DNA of 64,000 nt from Legionella rowbothamii (GCF_900639985.1 NZ_CAAAIM010000005.1:124001-188000), one strand, 5' to 3'; shown: positions 26,901 to 36,447, numbered from the stretch's first letter. The notes: generated from the letters alone by a model not told the origin. Program-made: numbers and translations.

Positions 26901-27479
26901 GAGTTCGCGAGCGAGCAACAACGTAAAGTTTATTTAGATGAGCAGCATAATGATTTATGCGAAGCCTTGGCAACACTTGAAACTGCCATTGAAAAGATGG
27001 ATAAGGAAACTCGAGTACGTCTTGAAAATACTTTTGATGAAGTGAATACTTCATTTAAGGCTCTTTTCCCACGACTTTTTGGTGGGGGGCGCGCGCAACT
27101 CGAATTAACTTGTGATAATTTGTTAGAAGCTGGTATTGTAGTAATGGCACAGCCACCCGGAAAACGAAATAGTACGATTCATTTGTTATCCGGTGGAGAA
27201 AAAGCCATGACTGCGGTGGCTTTAGTATTTGCTATTTTTCAGTTAAATCCTTCACCATTTTGTATGTTGGATGAAGTGGATGCACCTTTAGATGATGTAA
27301 ACGTAGGGCGTTTTTGCGCGATGGTAAAAGAGATGTCACAATACGTACAGTTCCTTTTTATTACACATAATAAAGTGACGATGGAGTTGGCAGATCATTT
27401 GATGGGGGTAACTATGCGTGAACCTGGTGTTTCTCGCTTGGTTGCTGTTGATGTAACACAAGCTTTGGCTATGGAGTAA
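23985..27479 (+). CDS. smc: SMC chromosome-segregation ATPase
   Basis: The 1164-residue protein has an N-terminal ATPase half with Walker A GPNGCGKS (31-38), a long Gln/Glu-rich coiled coil, a hinge (about 515-650), a returning coiled coil and a C-terminal half with the LSGGE signature and Walker B (FCMLDEVDAPLDD). It loads on DNA with ScpA/ScpB and helps to compact and separate chromosomes. Its stop codon is followed directly by the zipA start, so the two genes are co-translated. The full set of motifs argues for an active protein. Confidence 0.97.
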   Translation: MHLKQLKLAGFKSFVDPTVVYFPSQLVAVVGPNGCGKSNIIDAVRWVMGESSARNLRGESMTDVIFNGSSNRKPVGQASVELIFDNSLGRLTGPFASYGEIAVKRVVTRDGDSSYYLNGSRCRRKDITDIFLGTGAGARGYSIIGQGTISQLIEARPEDLRVFLEEAAGVSKYKERRKETLQRIAHTRENLTRVADIRDELDKQLQRLERQAKAAERYLILKDEEQLCRAEILALKWRDFVAQQQVKQRELQDLAVSHAEQQSLLTKANTERVVFNEKLHDADEQTQQIQATFYQLGTEIARLEETIQQQAREKKRLEQDQQQMQDDWQVAEEQLKQDQEDLLQCQQKAESLDLQLAKLRAQFKEQEGWSQETQKQQAQWDMRWQEVQAQANNLKREFQVAQVSAQHLEQKQQQTLVRLEKLQLEQESISITDLQQTRNGLEKQREKLIENQQFDEAQLKQCQEYSSQLRAKAQETEQQLHQLQDEFHRANSEHAALQAAQRAARQGIQTNKKGVSAWSDRPRLMDVLQVEPKWQVACERVLNDALHAYVLETFEELWPQREICERQGENIVTLRAVTEQTITRPRLIDKIQGTVPAHVHPLEHIFTAEHFDEALSWLPELTEYQSIITPDGFWLGKGWVKFVPANEQDELGLLARQQRIADLTEVVVSLELKITALREQRDQYHQEVQKSIQDIELQQLNVNSCNEALRTNTAALSTNEQALLHAEKLAATLTDECDELQMVLEETVAELMTIKERLQELEGQCQESELQQEQCLHEKQEWLNTLASQNRQVEEARRALHHAEIEYDREKNKIQQLGDRIFREQERLDILRERLESLALLCLQSENPGSELKEQLEHLLLQQAEVEIQLTMSREQQAQLRMDLEDLEKNILNCDLEVKRVQELIGQARMEEQALAVRASSVQESLDESGLQAPAVLEHIPQGISQGMREDELLALTDKIKRLGAINLAAIEEFASEQQRKVYLDEQHNDLCEALATLETAIEKMDKETRVRLENTFDEVNTSFKALFPRLFGGGRAQLELTCDNLLEAGIVVMAQPPGKRNSTIHLLSGGEKAMTAVALVFAIFQLNPSPFCMLDEVDAPLDDVNVGRFCAMVKEMSQYVQFLFITHNKVTMELADHLMGVTMREPGVSRLVAVDVTQALAME

Positions 27480-28280
27480 ATGATGCAGGCAAATTGGAGT
27501 TTAATTCTTAATGTCCTGTTGTTGATTGGGGTAATAGTTGCCATTGGGCGCTTAATGAAGGCTCGTAGACAGGGCATAAACACAGAACGACAGCCAAGTA
27601 GAGGACGAGCGGAGAAAAATCCTGCTTATGATGGCCCCAGTTATGGCGATGACATCATTGCTGTACGAAAGCTGAATGCTGAATCTGCGGCCGCAGAAGA
27701 GCTTAAAAAAAACAATGCTACCCAACCCCAACCTCGATTAATGCCTGAAGATGAAGAGCCTGTTTTAAGTTCGCATATGCAGGAAACACCTAGAGTTGAT
27801 TTAGGGAATGCTGACGAAAGCGAGAAAGAAGCTGTTGAAGACGCTACAGGTCCAACGCTCATGATGTTTTTGCTTGCGAAGGAAAGCAGACAGTTTGCTG
27901 GTTATGAATTATTGCAAACTGTTTTAGCTGCTGGATTACGTTTCGGTGATAATGGTTTATTTCACCGCCACCAATTTACCAACGGTGATGGTCCTATTAT
28001 ATGCAGCTTAGCTGCAGCCACAGCCACCGGTATTTTTGACTTACAGAACATTGGAGCTTTTACAGTACGTGGTTTGTGCCTTTACATGCAGGCAACGAAT
28101 AATCCTAAGATTGATGCTCAACGTTTTGCAACTATGTTGGATACAGCGAGACAATTAAGTGATGGTTTAGACGCGCATTTATTAGACGAACAGCGTCGTC
28201 CCTTGACTGAGGAGCGTATTGAACGTTATCAGCAAACACTGCACTTAAATCATGCTCATTTAGATGCTGTTTTAGCCTAA
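27480..28280 (+). CDS. zipA: ZipA, FtsZ anchor
   Basis: The 266-residue protein has an N-terminal membrane segment (about 6-24) and a charged, Pro/Gln-rich cytoplasmic linker. The C-terminal ZipA domain (about 125-260) has the conserved GDNGLFHRHQ core that binds the FtsZ tail. It tethers FtsZ to the inner membrane in gammaproteobacteria. The ATG-ATG start abuts the smc stop. ftsA and ftsZ lie 9-10 kb downstream. Confidence 0.94.
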   Translation: MMQANWSLILNVLLLIGVIVAIGRLMKARRQGINTERQPSRGRAEKNPAYDGPSYGDDIIAVRKLNAESAAAEELKKNNATQPQPRLMPEDEEPVLSSHMQETPRVDLGNADESEKEAVEDATGPTLMMFLLAKESRQFAGYELLQTVLAAGLRFGDNGLFHRHQFTNGDGPIICSLAAATATGIFDLQNIGAFTVRGLCLYMQATNNPKIDAQRFATMLDTARQLSDGLDAHLLDEQRRPLTEERIERYQQTLHLNHAHLDAVLA

Positions 28281-28291
28281 GTATATCGTAG

Positions 28292-28310
28292 GTCGGGCCC
28301 ATGGCCCGAC
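28292..28310 (+). terminator. Terminator-like hairpin after zipA
   Basis: GTCGGGCC (28292-28299) and GGCCCGAC (28303-28310) make a GC-rich stem with a 3-base loop, followed by GTTTCTCATT. Confidence 0.55.
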
Positions 28311-28384
28311 GTTTCTCATTACTGCATTCGCAATCTCATTGAGAATTCTTTTCGGGGTGGAACGTAACTAAAACTATCGCTTGA

Positions 28385-28390
28385 TATAAT
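28385..28390 (+). promoter_or_regulatory. Possible -10 of the murF promoter
   Basis: TATAAT lies 61 bases before the murF ATG, with a weak -35 (ACGTAA) 17 bases upstream. This suggests a promoter of the cell-wall cluster independent of smc-zipA. Confidence 0.35.
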
Positions 28391-28451
28391 ACCCCTTGAA
28401 CTCCAAGCTAAAGTGTTAGTACACTAGACTTTTGGTCTTTCCTTAATACTT

Positions 28452-29780
28452 ATGAATTTAAATACAGTTGCTGCCTTACTTACTCAATCATGTCAGATTA
28501 ATGCTGAAGTTACCGGTGTTTGTACTGATAGCCGCGAAATAAAACAGGGAAATGTGTTTGTTGCGATTCAAGGGGAGAATTTTGACGGACATGAGTTTAT
28601 TAAAGAAGCTGAAGCAAAAGGTGCATTGGCTGCTATTGTTAAGCAGCCAATGGCCGGGGTGAGTATTCCTCAGTTTGTTGTGCAAGATCCACTCCTGGCT
28701 TTAGCTAAAATTGCTGCTGCCCATCGCCAAGATATTCATTGCCCAGTTATTGCTTTAACAGGCTCGAATGGTAAAACCACGACCAAGGAAATGATCGCTG
28801 CTATTTTACCAACACCTTCACATGCAACTAAAGGCAACTTAAATAATCATATCGGAGCTCCCTTAAGCGTATTACAGCTTACTAGCCAACATCGTTATGC
28901 TGTTTTTGAGTTGGGAGCGAACCACCCAGGTGAAATTGCACATACTGTGGCAATTGTACATCCTGATGTAACACTAATTAATAATATTGCACCGGCTCAT
29001 GTGGAAGGTTTTGGCTCAATTGATGGAGTTGCTCATGCTAAAGGAGAGATTCATCAGGGTCTTGCAACAGCAGGTACGGCTGTAATCAATGATGATGATA
29101 GCTATGCTCATTTTTGGGATGATCTGTTAACGCATAAAAAAGTATTACGTTTTTCAATCGAACATCCTGCAGATATTTATGCGCAAGATATTCGTTTAGA
29201 TACTCGAGGATGTGGGCAATTTTCTTTAATTTTGCCTAATGGACGAGTGGATATCCAATTGAATGTTCCCGGGATGCACAATATACGTAATGCTTTAGCT
29301 GCTGCTGCATGTTGCTATGCGATTGGCATTCCGATTAACGATATTCAACTGGGATTAACTAATTTTGGCGGTGTGAAAGGACGCTTGACCGTACTGACTG
29401 GTAAAAATCAATCGATTGTAATTGATGACACCTATAATGCTAATTTACGTTCTGTTCTGGCTGCTTTAGAGGTTTTAGCTGAGCGTCCAGGTAAGAAGGT
29501 TTTCGTTTTTGGTGATATGGGGGAATTAGGCCCTTGGGCTACCCAACATCATCAAGAGGTAGGGCTTGCTGCTCGTCGTTTAGGGATCGATTTACTACTG
29601 AGTTGCGGTGCATTTAGCCAATTGGCTGCCGAGTCATTTGGCTCTGGTGGTAAGCACTTTGAGAACCAGGAGCTTTTGGTTGAAAATTTAATCAAAGAGT
29701 TGTCTTCTGGTACAGTTGTTTTGGTGAAAGGATCACGATCCAGCGCTATGGAAAAAATTGTGAATAAACTGCTTAATTGA
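28452..29780 (+). CDS. murF: MurF, UDP-MurNAc-tripeptide:D-Ala-D-Ala ligase
   Basis: The 442-residue cytoplasmic Mur ligase adds D-Ala-D-Ala to UDP-MurNAc-tripeptide, the last soluble step of muropeptide precursor synthesis. It has an N-terminal substrate domain (about 1-90), the ATP site GSNGKTTTKE (about residue 104), a central domain and a C-terminal domain with IDDTYNANLRS. It opens the murF-lpxC run, although 289 bases separate it from mraY. murE, ftsI and ftsL, which often precede it, are not here. Confidence 0.96.
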   Translation: MNLNTVAALLTQSCQINAEVTGVCTDSREIKQGNVFVAIQGENFDGHEFIKEAEAKGALAAIVKQPMAGVSIPQFVVQDPLLALAKIAAAHRQDIHCPVIALTGSNGKTTTKEMIAAILPTPSHATKGNLNNHIGAPLSVLQLTSQHRYAVFELGANHPGEIAHTVAIVHPDVTLINNIAPAHVEGFGSIDGVAHAKGEIHQGLATAGTAVINDDDSYAHFWDDLLTHKKVLRFSIEHPADIYAQDIRLDTRGCGQFSLILPNGRVDIQLNVPGMHNIRNALAAAACCYAIGIPINDIQLGLTNFGGVKGRLTVLTGKNQSIVIDDTYNANLRSVLAALEVLAERPGKKVFVFGDMGELGPWATQHHQEVGLAARRLGIDLLLSCGAFSQLAAESFGSGGKHFENQELLVENLIKELSSGTVVLVKGSRSSAMEKIVNKLLN

Positions 29781-29884
29781 TACGGCCTGAGTATGATATG
29801 CTTGGCCACTTTTTTTTCCATGCCTTGAATGTCGTTGATTGTCGTGAGTGTTCATCAGGGTGGTAATTTAAGGAAAACTGTAGG

Positions 29885-29909
29885 CCGGATTCGGTGCACT
29901 GCAATCCGG
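29885..29909 (+). terminator. Hairpin in the murF-mraY gap
   Basis: CCGGATT (29885-29891) and AATCCGG (29903-29909) are inverted arms 11 bases apart within a 289-base gap. The rest of the gap holds no gene that I can support; a promoter for mraY is likely there, but no clear elements stand out. Confidence 0.35.
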
Positions 29910-30069
29910 GAGCGCGCTTAAGTCAAAGCTGTGTTCTCCCGTGTTGTGCTTTGTTAATACGGCTACGTTTCCTTGGGTTGGCGCTATTAGGTGAATGCTT
30001 ACGTTTTTTTTTGCGTATGATGCAATACGATAGATCTTAAAGTGCTATTTTAATAAGAGGAACAACAAT

Positions 30070-31155
30070 ATGCTCTACTGGCTAACGCAGTTATTTCAAG
30101 GACAATATCATGCGTTACGTGTGTTTCAATATTTGACATTTAGATCCATTTTGGCTGCATTAACCGCATTGATCGTCGGTTTGGTTTGTGGGCCTTACAC
30201 GATTCGCTGGTTACGAAACATGCAAATTGGTCAGATGGTGCGTGATGATGGTCCTCAGTCGCATTTATCAAAAGCAGGTACCCCCACTATGGGTGGGATC
30301 TTGATTCTGCTTGCTATTACTGTAAGTTGTTTGCTTTGGGGCGATTTGCAACAGTCCAGCTTATGGTTGGTATTGCTCGTGACCTTAGGTAACGGGATTG
30401 TTGGTTGGGTCGATGATTATCGTAAATTGGTTTTAAAAAATAGCAAAGGCTTGCCAGGGCGTTGGAAGTATTTTTGGCAGTCGGTGATCGCGCTTATTGC
30501 TGTAGTTTATTTATATATGAATGCTACGTTACCAGTACATACCCAATTAACCTTACCATTTTTTAAATCAGTGACTATTGGCCTGGGAGTCTTTTTCCCT
30601 GTTTTGGCTTATTTTGTCATTGTAGGTAGTTCAAATGCAGTGAATTTGACGGATGGCTTAGATGGTTTAGCCATTATGCCCATTGTTATGGTAGCTGGTG
30701 CTCTGGGTATTTTTGCCTATGCCTCCAGTAATGCCGTACATGCTCATTACTTAGGAATTCCCTTCGTCCCTAATGAAGGTGAGTTAACTATTTTCTGTGC
30801 GTCTATCGTTGGCGCTGGTCTTGGTTTTCTTTGGTACAATAGCTATCCAGCCCAATTATTCATGGGGGATGTCGGTTCTTTAGCCCTAGGTGCGGCTTTG
30901 GGAATTGTAGCTATAGTGGTTCGCCAAGAACTAGTATTGCTCTTGATGGGGGGGTTGTTTGTGATCGAAACGCTTTCGGTTATTTTACAAGTGGGTTACT
31001 TTAAATATACTCATGGCAAGCGTTTATTTCGTATGGCACCCCTGCATCATCATTTTGAATTAAAAGGTTGGTCTGAGCCAAAGATAATCGTACGTTTTTG
31101 GATTATCACTGTTGTATTTGTGTTATGCGGATTGGCTACTTTAAAACTTCGATAG
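30070..31155 (+). CDS. mraY: MraY, phospho-MurNAc-pentapeptide transferase
   Basis: The 361-residue integral membrane enzyme has about ten membrane segments. It transfers phospho-MurNAc-pentapeptide to undecaprenyl phosphate to make lipid I. Conserved motifs include [18 protein letters not shown] (Asp pair), [13 protein letters not shown] and a late [20 protein letters not shown] stands before the ATG. murD follows 13 bases after it. Confidence 0.97.
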   Translation: MLYWLTQLFQGQYHALRVFQYLTFRSILAALTALIVGLVCGPYTIRWLRNMQIGQMVRDDGPQSHLSKAGTPTMGGILILLAITVSCLLWGDLQQSSLWLVLLVTLGNGIVGWVDDYRKLVLKNSKGLPGRWKYFWQSVIALIAVVYLYMNATLPVHTQLTLPFFKSVTIGLGVFFPVLAYFVIVGSSNAVNLTDGLDGLAIMPIVMVAGALGIFAYASSNAVHAHYLGIPFVPNEGELTIFCASIVGAGLGFLWYNSYPAQLFMGDVGSLALGAALGIVAIVVRQELVLLLMGGLFVIETLSVILQVGYFKYTHGKRLFRMAPLHHHFELKGWSEPKIIVRFWIITVVFVLCGLATLKLR

Positions 31156-31168
31156 ACAAGGTGCATTC

Positions 31169-32500
31169 ATGAAACATCCTCTATATTTAGTCGCAGGTTT
31201 AGGTAAAACAGGGCTTTCAGTAGCACGTTATTTACGCAGGAATAACAAGCCGTTTGTTGCTTTTGATACACGGCCGCAAGCTCCTAATTTAGCTGAGTTT
31301 TCTGCTGAATTTCCTGAGGCCACTGTTTATACGCAACAGCTCCCTGAAGAAGTACTGAGGCAATTAACGGACATTATCGCGAGCCCCGGGTTAGCCTTAG
31401 ATACGCCCTTTTTAAATAAAGCAAGGGCTGCAGGCATTCCTATCTATGGAGATATTGAATGTTTGGCACGTGAAATTCATGCTCCTGTGATTGCGATCAC
31501 CGGAACTAATGGCAAGTCCACAGTAACTACTTTAGTAGGCGAAATGGCAAAGACGGCCGGATTTAATGTCGCTGTTGCAGGCAATATTGGTACTCCTGTA
31601 TTGGATATGCTGGATGATGAACATCAGTATGACTTGTGGGTTTTAGAACTATCAAGCTTTCAGTTAGATTTAACTCATTCCTTAAAACCAGTTGCAGCAA
31701 CCATCCTTAATGTATCGCCAGATCACCTAGATAGACATCATACGATGGAGGCGTATATCGCCGCCAAGCAACGTGTGTATCACCATGCAGAAGTGTCGCT
31801 TTATAATCGTGAAGACGTGCACACGATGCCTGTTTTATCAACACACTCCATTTCTTTTGGTCAAGATGTACCTAGAGCAGGAAATTGGGGCTTAATTAAT
31901 CAAGACGGAAAAATTTATTTAGCGAAAGGAACTACTTGCATTTTGGCTGCAGAGTCTGTATTAATCAAAGGAGTACATAATTGGCTCAATGCTTTGGCCG
32001 CATGTGCTTTAGCTGATGCAGCAGGGATTGCGCAGTCGCATATTGTACAGGTACTAACTACGTTCTCTGGTTTATCTCATCGCTGTCAGTGGGTACGTAC
32101 CCTCGAAGGTGTTGAATGGATAAACGATTCTAAAGGAACAAATATTGGTGCGACAATCTCTGCAATTAATGGAATAGGAGGCTCTATGCAAGGAAGGATT
32201 GTACTTATCGCGGGGGGGCAAGGAAAAGGGGCTGATTTTAAGGAATTGGCACAACCCATCGCAGATTTTGTTCGTTCTATTGTTTTGATTGGTGAGGATG
32301 CTGATAAAATTGAAGAGGCTTTGGCTGATGTGGTTCCAATTGCACGAGCTTCCTCATTAGACAATGCGGTGGCAGTAGCCAAAACACACGCAAAGCCCGG
32401 GGATGTAGTTTTGTTATCTCCAGCTTGCGCTAGTTTGGATATGTTTCGTGATTTTAATCATCGCGGGGAACTATTTACCTCTCTTGTATGTGGGCTTTAG
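31169..32500 (+). CDS. murD: MurD, UDP-MurNAc-L-Ala:D-Glu ligase
   Basis: The 443-residue Mur ligase adds D-glutamate to UDP-MurNAc-L-Ala. The N-terminal Rossmann domain has GLGKTGLS. The ATP site is GTNGKSTVT (about residue 114). Later motifs are NVSPDHLDRH, INDSKGTN and a C-terminal SPACASLDMF. AAGGTG gives the ribosome site. It ends three bases before ftsW, so coupling is expected. Confidence 0.96.
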   Translation: MKHPLYLVAGLGKTGLSVARYLRRNNKPFVAFDTRPQAPNLAEFSAEFPEATVYTQQLPEEVLRQLTDIIASPGLALDTPFLNKARAAGIPIYGDIECLAREIHAPVIAITGTNGKSTVTTLVGEMAKTAGFNVAVAGNIGTPVLDMLDDEHQYDLWVLELSSFQLDLTHSLKPVAATILNVSPDHLDRHHTMEAYIAAKQRVYHHAEVSLYNREDVHTMPVLSTHSISFGQDVPRAGNWGLINQDGKIYLAKGTTCILAAESVLIKGVHNWLNALAACALADAAGIAQSHIVQVLTTFSGLSHRCQWVRTLEGVEWINDSKGTNIGATISAINGIGGSMQGRIVLIAGGQGKGADFKELAQPIADFVRSIVLIGEDADKIEEALADVVPIARASSLDNAVAVAKTHAKPGDVVLLSPACASLDMFRDFNHRGELFTSLVCGL

Positions 32501-32503
32501 GGC

Positions 32504-33679
32504 ATGAAACCAAGACACGTTAATCAAAGAGGTAAACCTGTAAGTAAACCCATTTCTCTTTATGACAAGTGGCTGATTAGCGTTGTCATTGGTTTATTAA
32601 TTATTGGCTTGATGATGGTTGCCTCAAGTTCAGTCATGATTTCTACTAAATATTTTCATCAACCCTTTCATTTCTTAATTCGGCAGGCTTGCTATTTATT
32701 TGCAGGTCTAATGATTGCCCTGGTTGTGGTGCGTACGGACAGTAGCTTTTGGGAACGTATTAGTGGGCCTATGCTCATGGTATGTTTATTCATGCTACTT
32801 ATCGTATTAATTCCCGGAATTGGAAAAATGGTGAATGGCAGTCGACGTTGGTTGTCGGTTGGACCAATCGGGGTGCAAGTTTCTGAAATTGCCAAACTTA
32901 CTATGATTTTTTACCTGGCGGGTTATCTGGTTCGCCAGCAAAAGGCAGTAAGCGAGAGTATTTTAGGCTTTATCAAGCCCATGGTGGTTTTGGGTGTGGT
33001 TTCCGTATTATTGTTACGCGAGCCGGATTTTGGTGCAACCGTAGTGATTTCTGGTACGGTTATGGCCATGTTATTTCTAGCTGGGGTTAAATTACGCTAT
33101 TATATAGGGCTATTGCTCATAGTTATGGGGGCTCTAGCTTTCTTAGCCGTTTCTTCCCCTTACCGACTTGCTCGTTTAACTGCATTTTTAGATCCTTGGG
33201 CTGATCAGTATAATAGTGGCTATCAGTTGACGCAGTCATTGATTGCTTTTGGGCGTGGTGGCTGGTTTGGAGCAGGACTAGGGGAGAGTATTCAAAAGTT
33301 ATTGTATCTTCCTGAAGCGCACACCGATTTTTTATTCGCAGTGTTAGCAGAAGAGTTAGGTTTGGTCGGCATTTTGATGGTTATTGCTTTGTATAGTATT
33401 TTGGTAATTCGTGGGTTGACGATTGCGTATAATGCGTTTATTCAGGAACGGTTTTTTGCATCATATACAGCTTATGGTTTGACCTTTTGGTTAGGGCTGC
33501 AAGCAACTATTAATATGGGGGTAAACTCAGGTTTACTGCCTACAAAAGGGTTAACTTTACCACTGATGAGTTATGGTGGTGCAAGTATGGTAATTAATTG
33601 TGTGGTCATCGCATTATTATTGCGTATTGATCATGAAAATCGTTGGCAGGCTTTAGGATTAAAACCGCTGTCAGCATAA
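32504..33679 (+). CDS. ftsW: FtsW, SEDS-family septal glycosyltransferase
   Basis: The 391-residue protein has about ten membrane segments and the SEDS motifs GSRRWLSVGPIGVQVSE, AHTDFLFAVLAEELGL and PTKGLTLPLMSYGG. FtsW polymerises septal peptidoglycan from lipid II with FtsI at the divisome. The next gene, nine bases away, is murC and not murG, which usually stands between ftsW and murC. Confidence 0.95.
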   Translation: MKPRHVNQRGKPVSKPISLYDKWLISVVIGLLIIGLMMVASSSVMISTKYFHQPFHFLIRQACYLFAGLMIALVVVRTDSSFWERISGPMLMVCLFMLLIVLIPGIGKMVNGSRRWLSVGPIGVQVSEIAKLTMIFYLAGYLVRQQKAVSESILGFIKPMVVLGVVSVLLLREPDFGATVVISGTVMAMLFLAGVKLRYYIGLLLIVMGALAFLAVSSPYRLARLTAFLDPWADQYNSGYQLTQSLIAFGRGGWFGAGLGESIQKLLYLPEAHTDFLFAVLAEELGLVGILMVIALYSILVIRGLTIAYNAFIQERFFASYTAYGLTFWLGLQATINMGVNSGLLPTKGLTLPLMSYGGASMVINCVVIALLLRIDHENRWQALGLKPLSA

Positions 33680-33688
33680 GGGGGAATT

Positions 33689-35101
33689 GTGAGTTATTCA
33701 GGACCATTTATATCTCCAAGGATGGGGCGTGTTGAACAAATTCATTTTGTTGGAATTGGTGGTGTTGGTATGTGTGGTATTGCTGAAGTATTACATAATC
33801 AGGGATATCGCATCACAGGCTCTGATGCAGGTGAGAGCAGCACGGTACAACGGTTAAAATCTTTAGGTATTCCGGTCTATCTGGGCCATAAAGCAGAGCA
33901 TATTCAAGGTGCGGATGTTGTGGTCCGCTCCTCAGCGGTAGGTTTGAATAACCCTGAAGTTGCCGCCGCGCGGGAGCAGATGATCCCAGTCATACCACGT
34001 GCTGCAATGCTTGCTGAGCTAATGCGTTTTCGCCATGGCATCGCGGTTGCTGGAACACACGGTAAAACAACCACAACTAGTTTGGTCAGCAGCTTATTGG
34101 CGGAAGGGGGGTTAGATCCCAGTTTTGTTATTGGTGGTAAATTAAATAGCGCCGGTGTGAATGCCAAGCTTGGCCAGTCCCCTTATTTCGTCGTTGAAGC
34201 GGATGAAAGCGATGCCTCGTTTTTATTCCTCAAGCCTATGATGGCAATTGTCACCAATATCGATGCTGATCACATGAGCACCTATGATGATAATTTTGAT
34301 AAGTTGAGAACTACCTTCCTCGAGTTTTTGCATCATTTACCATTCTATGGGCTTGCCGTAGTCTGTGTTGATGATCCCGAGGTACGAGGTATAGTGCCCC
34401 AAATTGAGCGCCCTACGTTAACATACGGATTTAGTGATGATGCTCATTATCGCGCTGTTGATTGGACTCAGAATGAGCTGATTAGCGAATTTACCGTAAT
34501 TCGTCCGGCACCCCATTCAGTGCTCAATATTTGTTTCCAATATCCCGGACGCCATAATGTATTAAATGCCCTAGCTGCGATTGCGATTGCTACCGAATTA
34601 GGTGTTGACGATGCCGCTATTATGAGCGCCCTTGCCAAGTTCCAAGGAGTTGGTCGTCGCTTTCAAATGTTAGGCGAAAAACATTTTGAGCGTGGTTCAG
34701 CATTGGTCGTTGATGACTATGGTCATCATCCCCAAGAAATTTTATCAACCATCGACGCATTTCGTCGTGTGTGGCCGAATAAGCGTTTAGTGCATGTGTT
34801 CCAACCTCATCGTTATTCAAGAACGCAATCTTTGCATGATGAATTTGTAGATGTACTGAAACTGTCGGACAAATTATTTTTATTTGATATTTATTCTGCT
34901 GGTGAAGCAGCTATTCCCGGAATTAGCAGTGAAAGCTTAGCGCAAAAGATCGAAAGTTATGACAAAGATGTTACTTTAGTGAATGAGTGCTCACTTAAAG
35001 CCATGTTGGACGAATTTATCCAAGATGGTGATGTTATTTTAATGCAGGGAGCTGGGAATATTGGTCAAATTGCAGTGAACCTGATGAAAGAAGAACTGTG
35101 A
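33689..35101 (+). CDS. murC: MurC, UDP-MurNAc:L-alanine ligase
   Basis: The 470-residue protein starts with GTG after AAGGGGGAATT. It adds L-Ala to UDP-MurNAc, the first amino acid of the stem peptide. Motifs are HFVGIGGVGMCG (N-terminal Rossmann loop), GTHGKTTTTS (ATP site), EADESDASF, NIDADHM, a conserved DDYGHHP and a C-terminal LMQGAGNIG. The gene is intact and lies ten bases before the broken murB. Confidence 0.97.
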   Translation: MSYSGPFISPRMGRVEQIHFVGIGGVGMCGIAEVLHNQGYRITGSDAGESSTVQRLKSLGIPVYLGHKAEHIQGADVVVRSSAVGLNNPEVAAAREQMIPVIPRAAMLAELMRFRHGIAVAGTHGKTTTTSLVSSLLAEGGLDPSFVIGGKLNSAGVNAKLGQSPYFVVEADESDASFLFLKPMMAIVTNIDADHMSTYDDNFDKLRTTFLEFLHHLPFYGLAVVCVDDPEVRGIVPQIERPTLTYGFSDDAHYRAVDWTQNELISEFTVIRPAPHSVLNICFQYPGRHNVLNALAAIAIATELGVDDAAIMSALAKFQGVGRRFQMLGEKHFERGSALVVDDYGHHPQEILSTIDAFRRVWPNKRLVHVFQPHRYSRTQSLHDEFVDVLKLSDKLFLFDIYSAGEAAIPGISSESLAQKIESYDKDVTLVNECSLKAMLDEFIQDGDVILMQGAGNIGQIAVNLMKEEL

Positions 35102-35111
35102 GAGTCGGTCG

Positions 35112-35348
35112 ATGATGAGTATCACTGAAAAAGATTATGAGCTAGCTGCGGAATGTCAAGGCACTTTGCTTTATAATGAATCTTTGGCAGAATACAGCCC
35201 CTGGCGCGTAGGCGGGCCTGCCTACAAGCTATATAAACCGGCAAATGGGGCTGATATTGGAGTATTAATTCATTTGGTGCAAACTAAAGTTCGTGAGCAA
35301 ACAACAATTGAGTTGATGCGCGAAGTTCATATTATTGGAGACGCTTAA
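35112..35348 (+). pseudogene. murB: murB remnant: in-frame internal deletion, 78 codons
   Basis: MurB reduces UDP-GlcNAc-enolpyruvate to UDP-MurNAc and normally has about 300 residues with bound FAD. Here residues 1-46 match the MurB N-terminus (YSPWRVGGPAYKLYKPA). From about residue 47 the text jumps to the C-terminal end (ADIGVLIHLVQTKV, then [11 protein letters not shown]). About 220 residues are missing, including most of the FAD and substrate domains. The frame is kept and the stop still overlaps the ddl start. It cannot be an active reductase. The junction is near 35236-35250. A working copy elsewhere or an assembly error would explain survival. Confidence 0.85.
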
Positions 35349-36442
35349 TGTCCAAGCCAATCAACCTGGCATTGCTTTACGGTGGAAAATCCGGAGAGCA
35401 TGAAGTTTCATTAGTTTCGGCTGCATCTGTTTTAACTCATTTGGATGCAGAAAAATATCATATTATTCCTATTGCCATGGATAAAGAGGGATTTTTTCAT
35501 GTGCACCAATATGAAGATCTATTAGCCTATAAAGATAAGCTTCCAGTGGTTACAGAGCGTTCTAAGCCTTTAGCAAGCTTACTGATTGATGGACGTTTTG
35601 CTGTTGATGCAGAAGTTGTGTTTCCTGTAGTTCACGGACCACTTTATGAAGATGGTTGTTTACAAGGTATTTTGGAACTAGCTGGTATAGCGTATGTTGG
35701 ATGTGATGTCTTACCTTCCGCTATTGGTATGGACAAAGACATGACGCGCCGTGTGGCTTGCATTGAGGGTTTACAATCAGCACGCTACAAACTTTTATCA
35801 TGGCATGCACCTGCTGCAGAACGACAACGATTCTGTCACGAGGTTTCCGCTGAATTTGGTTGGCCATTGTTTGTGAAGCCATGCTCTATGGGGTCAAGTG
35901 TGGGCATTCATAAAGCTCAAAATATGAGTGAATTGTTGGCTGCAGTCGATGATGCGTTACGCTATGATGAGGAAATTTTAGTAGAGTCATTTATCGAAGG
36001 CCGTGAGATAGAGCTGTCTGTACTCGAAAGTTTAGATCCTTCAGCTGCTCCAAGAGTAAGTATGGCTGGTGAAATTTGTGTTCATCATCCCGATGGTTTT
36101 TATTCTTATTCGGCAAAATATCTTGAGAGTAGTCAAACTGATTTAATTATTCCTGCTCCTTTAAGCCCGGCTTTAGCTGAGCGATTAAAGCAAGCTTCTG
36201 CAGATGTCTTTACCCGTTTAAAATGCAAAGGGATGGCGCGAGTAGATTTCTTTGTGAATGATAAGACAGAAACTATTTATTTTAATGAAATTAATACTCT
36301 GCCTGGTTTTACCTCCATAAGCATGTATCCAAAGTTATGGCAGGCTAGTGGTTTAGCTTATCCCGATTTGCTTGATGAACTAATTCGTATTGCTCAGGTT
36401 CATCAAAATTGTCGTAAACATTTAGTAACTAATTATCTGTGA
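35348..36442 (+). CDS. ddl: D-alanine--D-alanine ligase
   Basis: The 364-residue ATP-grasp enzyme makes D-Ala-D-Ala for MurF. Motifs are [14 protein letters not shown] (N-terminal), [18 protein letters not shown] (ATP-binding), [14 protein letters not shown] and [12 protein letters not shown] (metal ligands). The ATG shares bases with the murB stop (TAATG), so translation was coupled to murB. At 364 residues it is longer than the 306-residue E. coli DdlB and closer in length to the DdlA type. Confidence 0.95.
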   Translation: MSKPINLALLYGGKSGEHEVSLVSAASVLTHLDAEKYHIIPIAMDKEGFFHVHQYEDLLAYKDKLPVVTERSKPLASLLIDGRFAVDAEVVFPVVHGPLYEDGCLQGILELAGIAYVGCDVLPSAIGMDKDMTRRVACIEGLQSARYKLLSWHAPAAERQRFCHEVSAEFGWPLFVKPCSMGSSVGIHKAQNMSELLAAVDDALRYDEEILVESFIEGREIELSVLESLDPSAAPRVSMAGEICVHHPDGFYSYSAKYLESSQTDLIIPAPLSPALAERLKQASADVFTRLKCKGMARVDFFVNDKTETIYFNEINTLPGFTSISMYPKLWQASGLAYPDLLDELIRIAQVHQNCRKHLVTNYL

Positions 36443-36447
36443 GTGCA

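Noticed and set aside
29781-30069. tRNA or small RNA in the murF-mraY gap
   Set aside because: No cloverleaf or T-loop sequence was seen; only one short hairpin.
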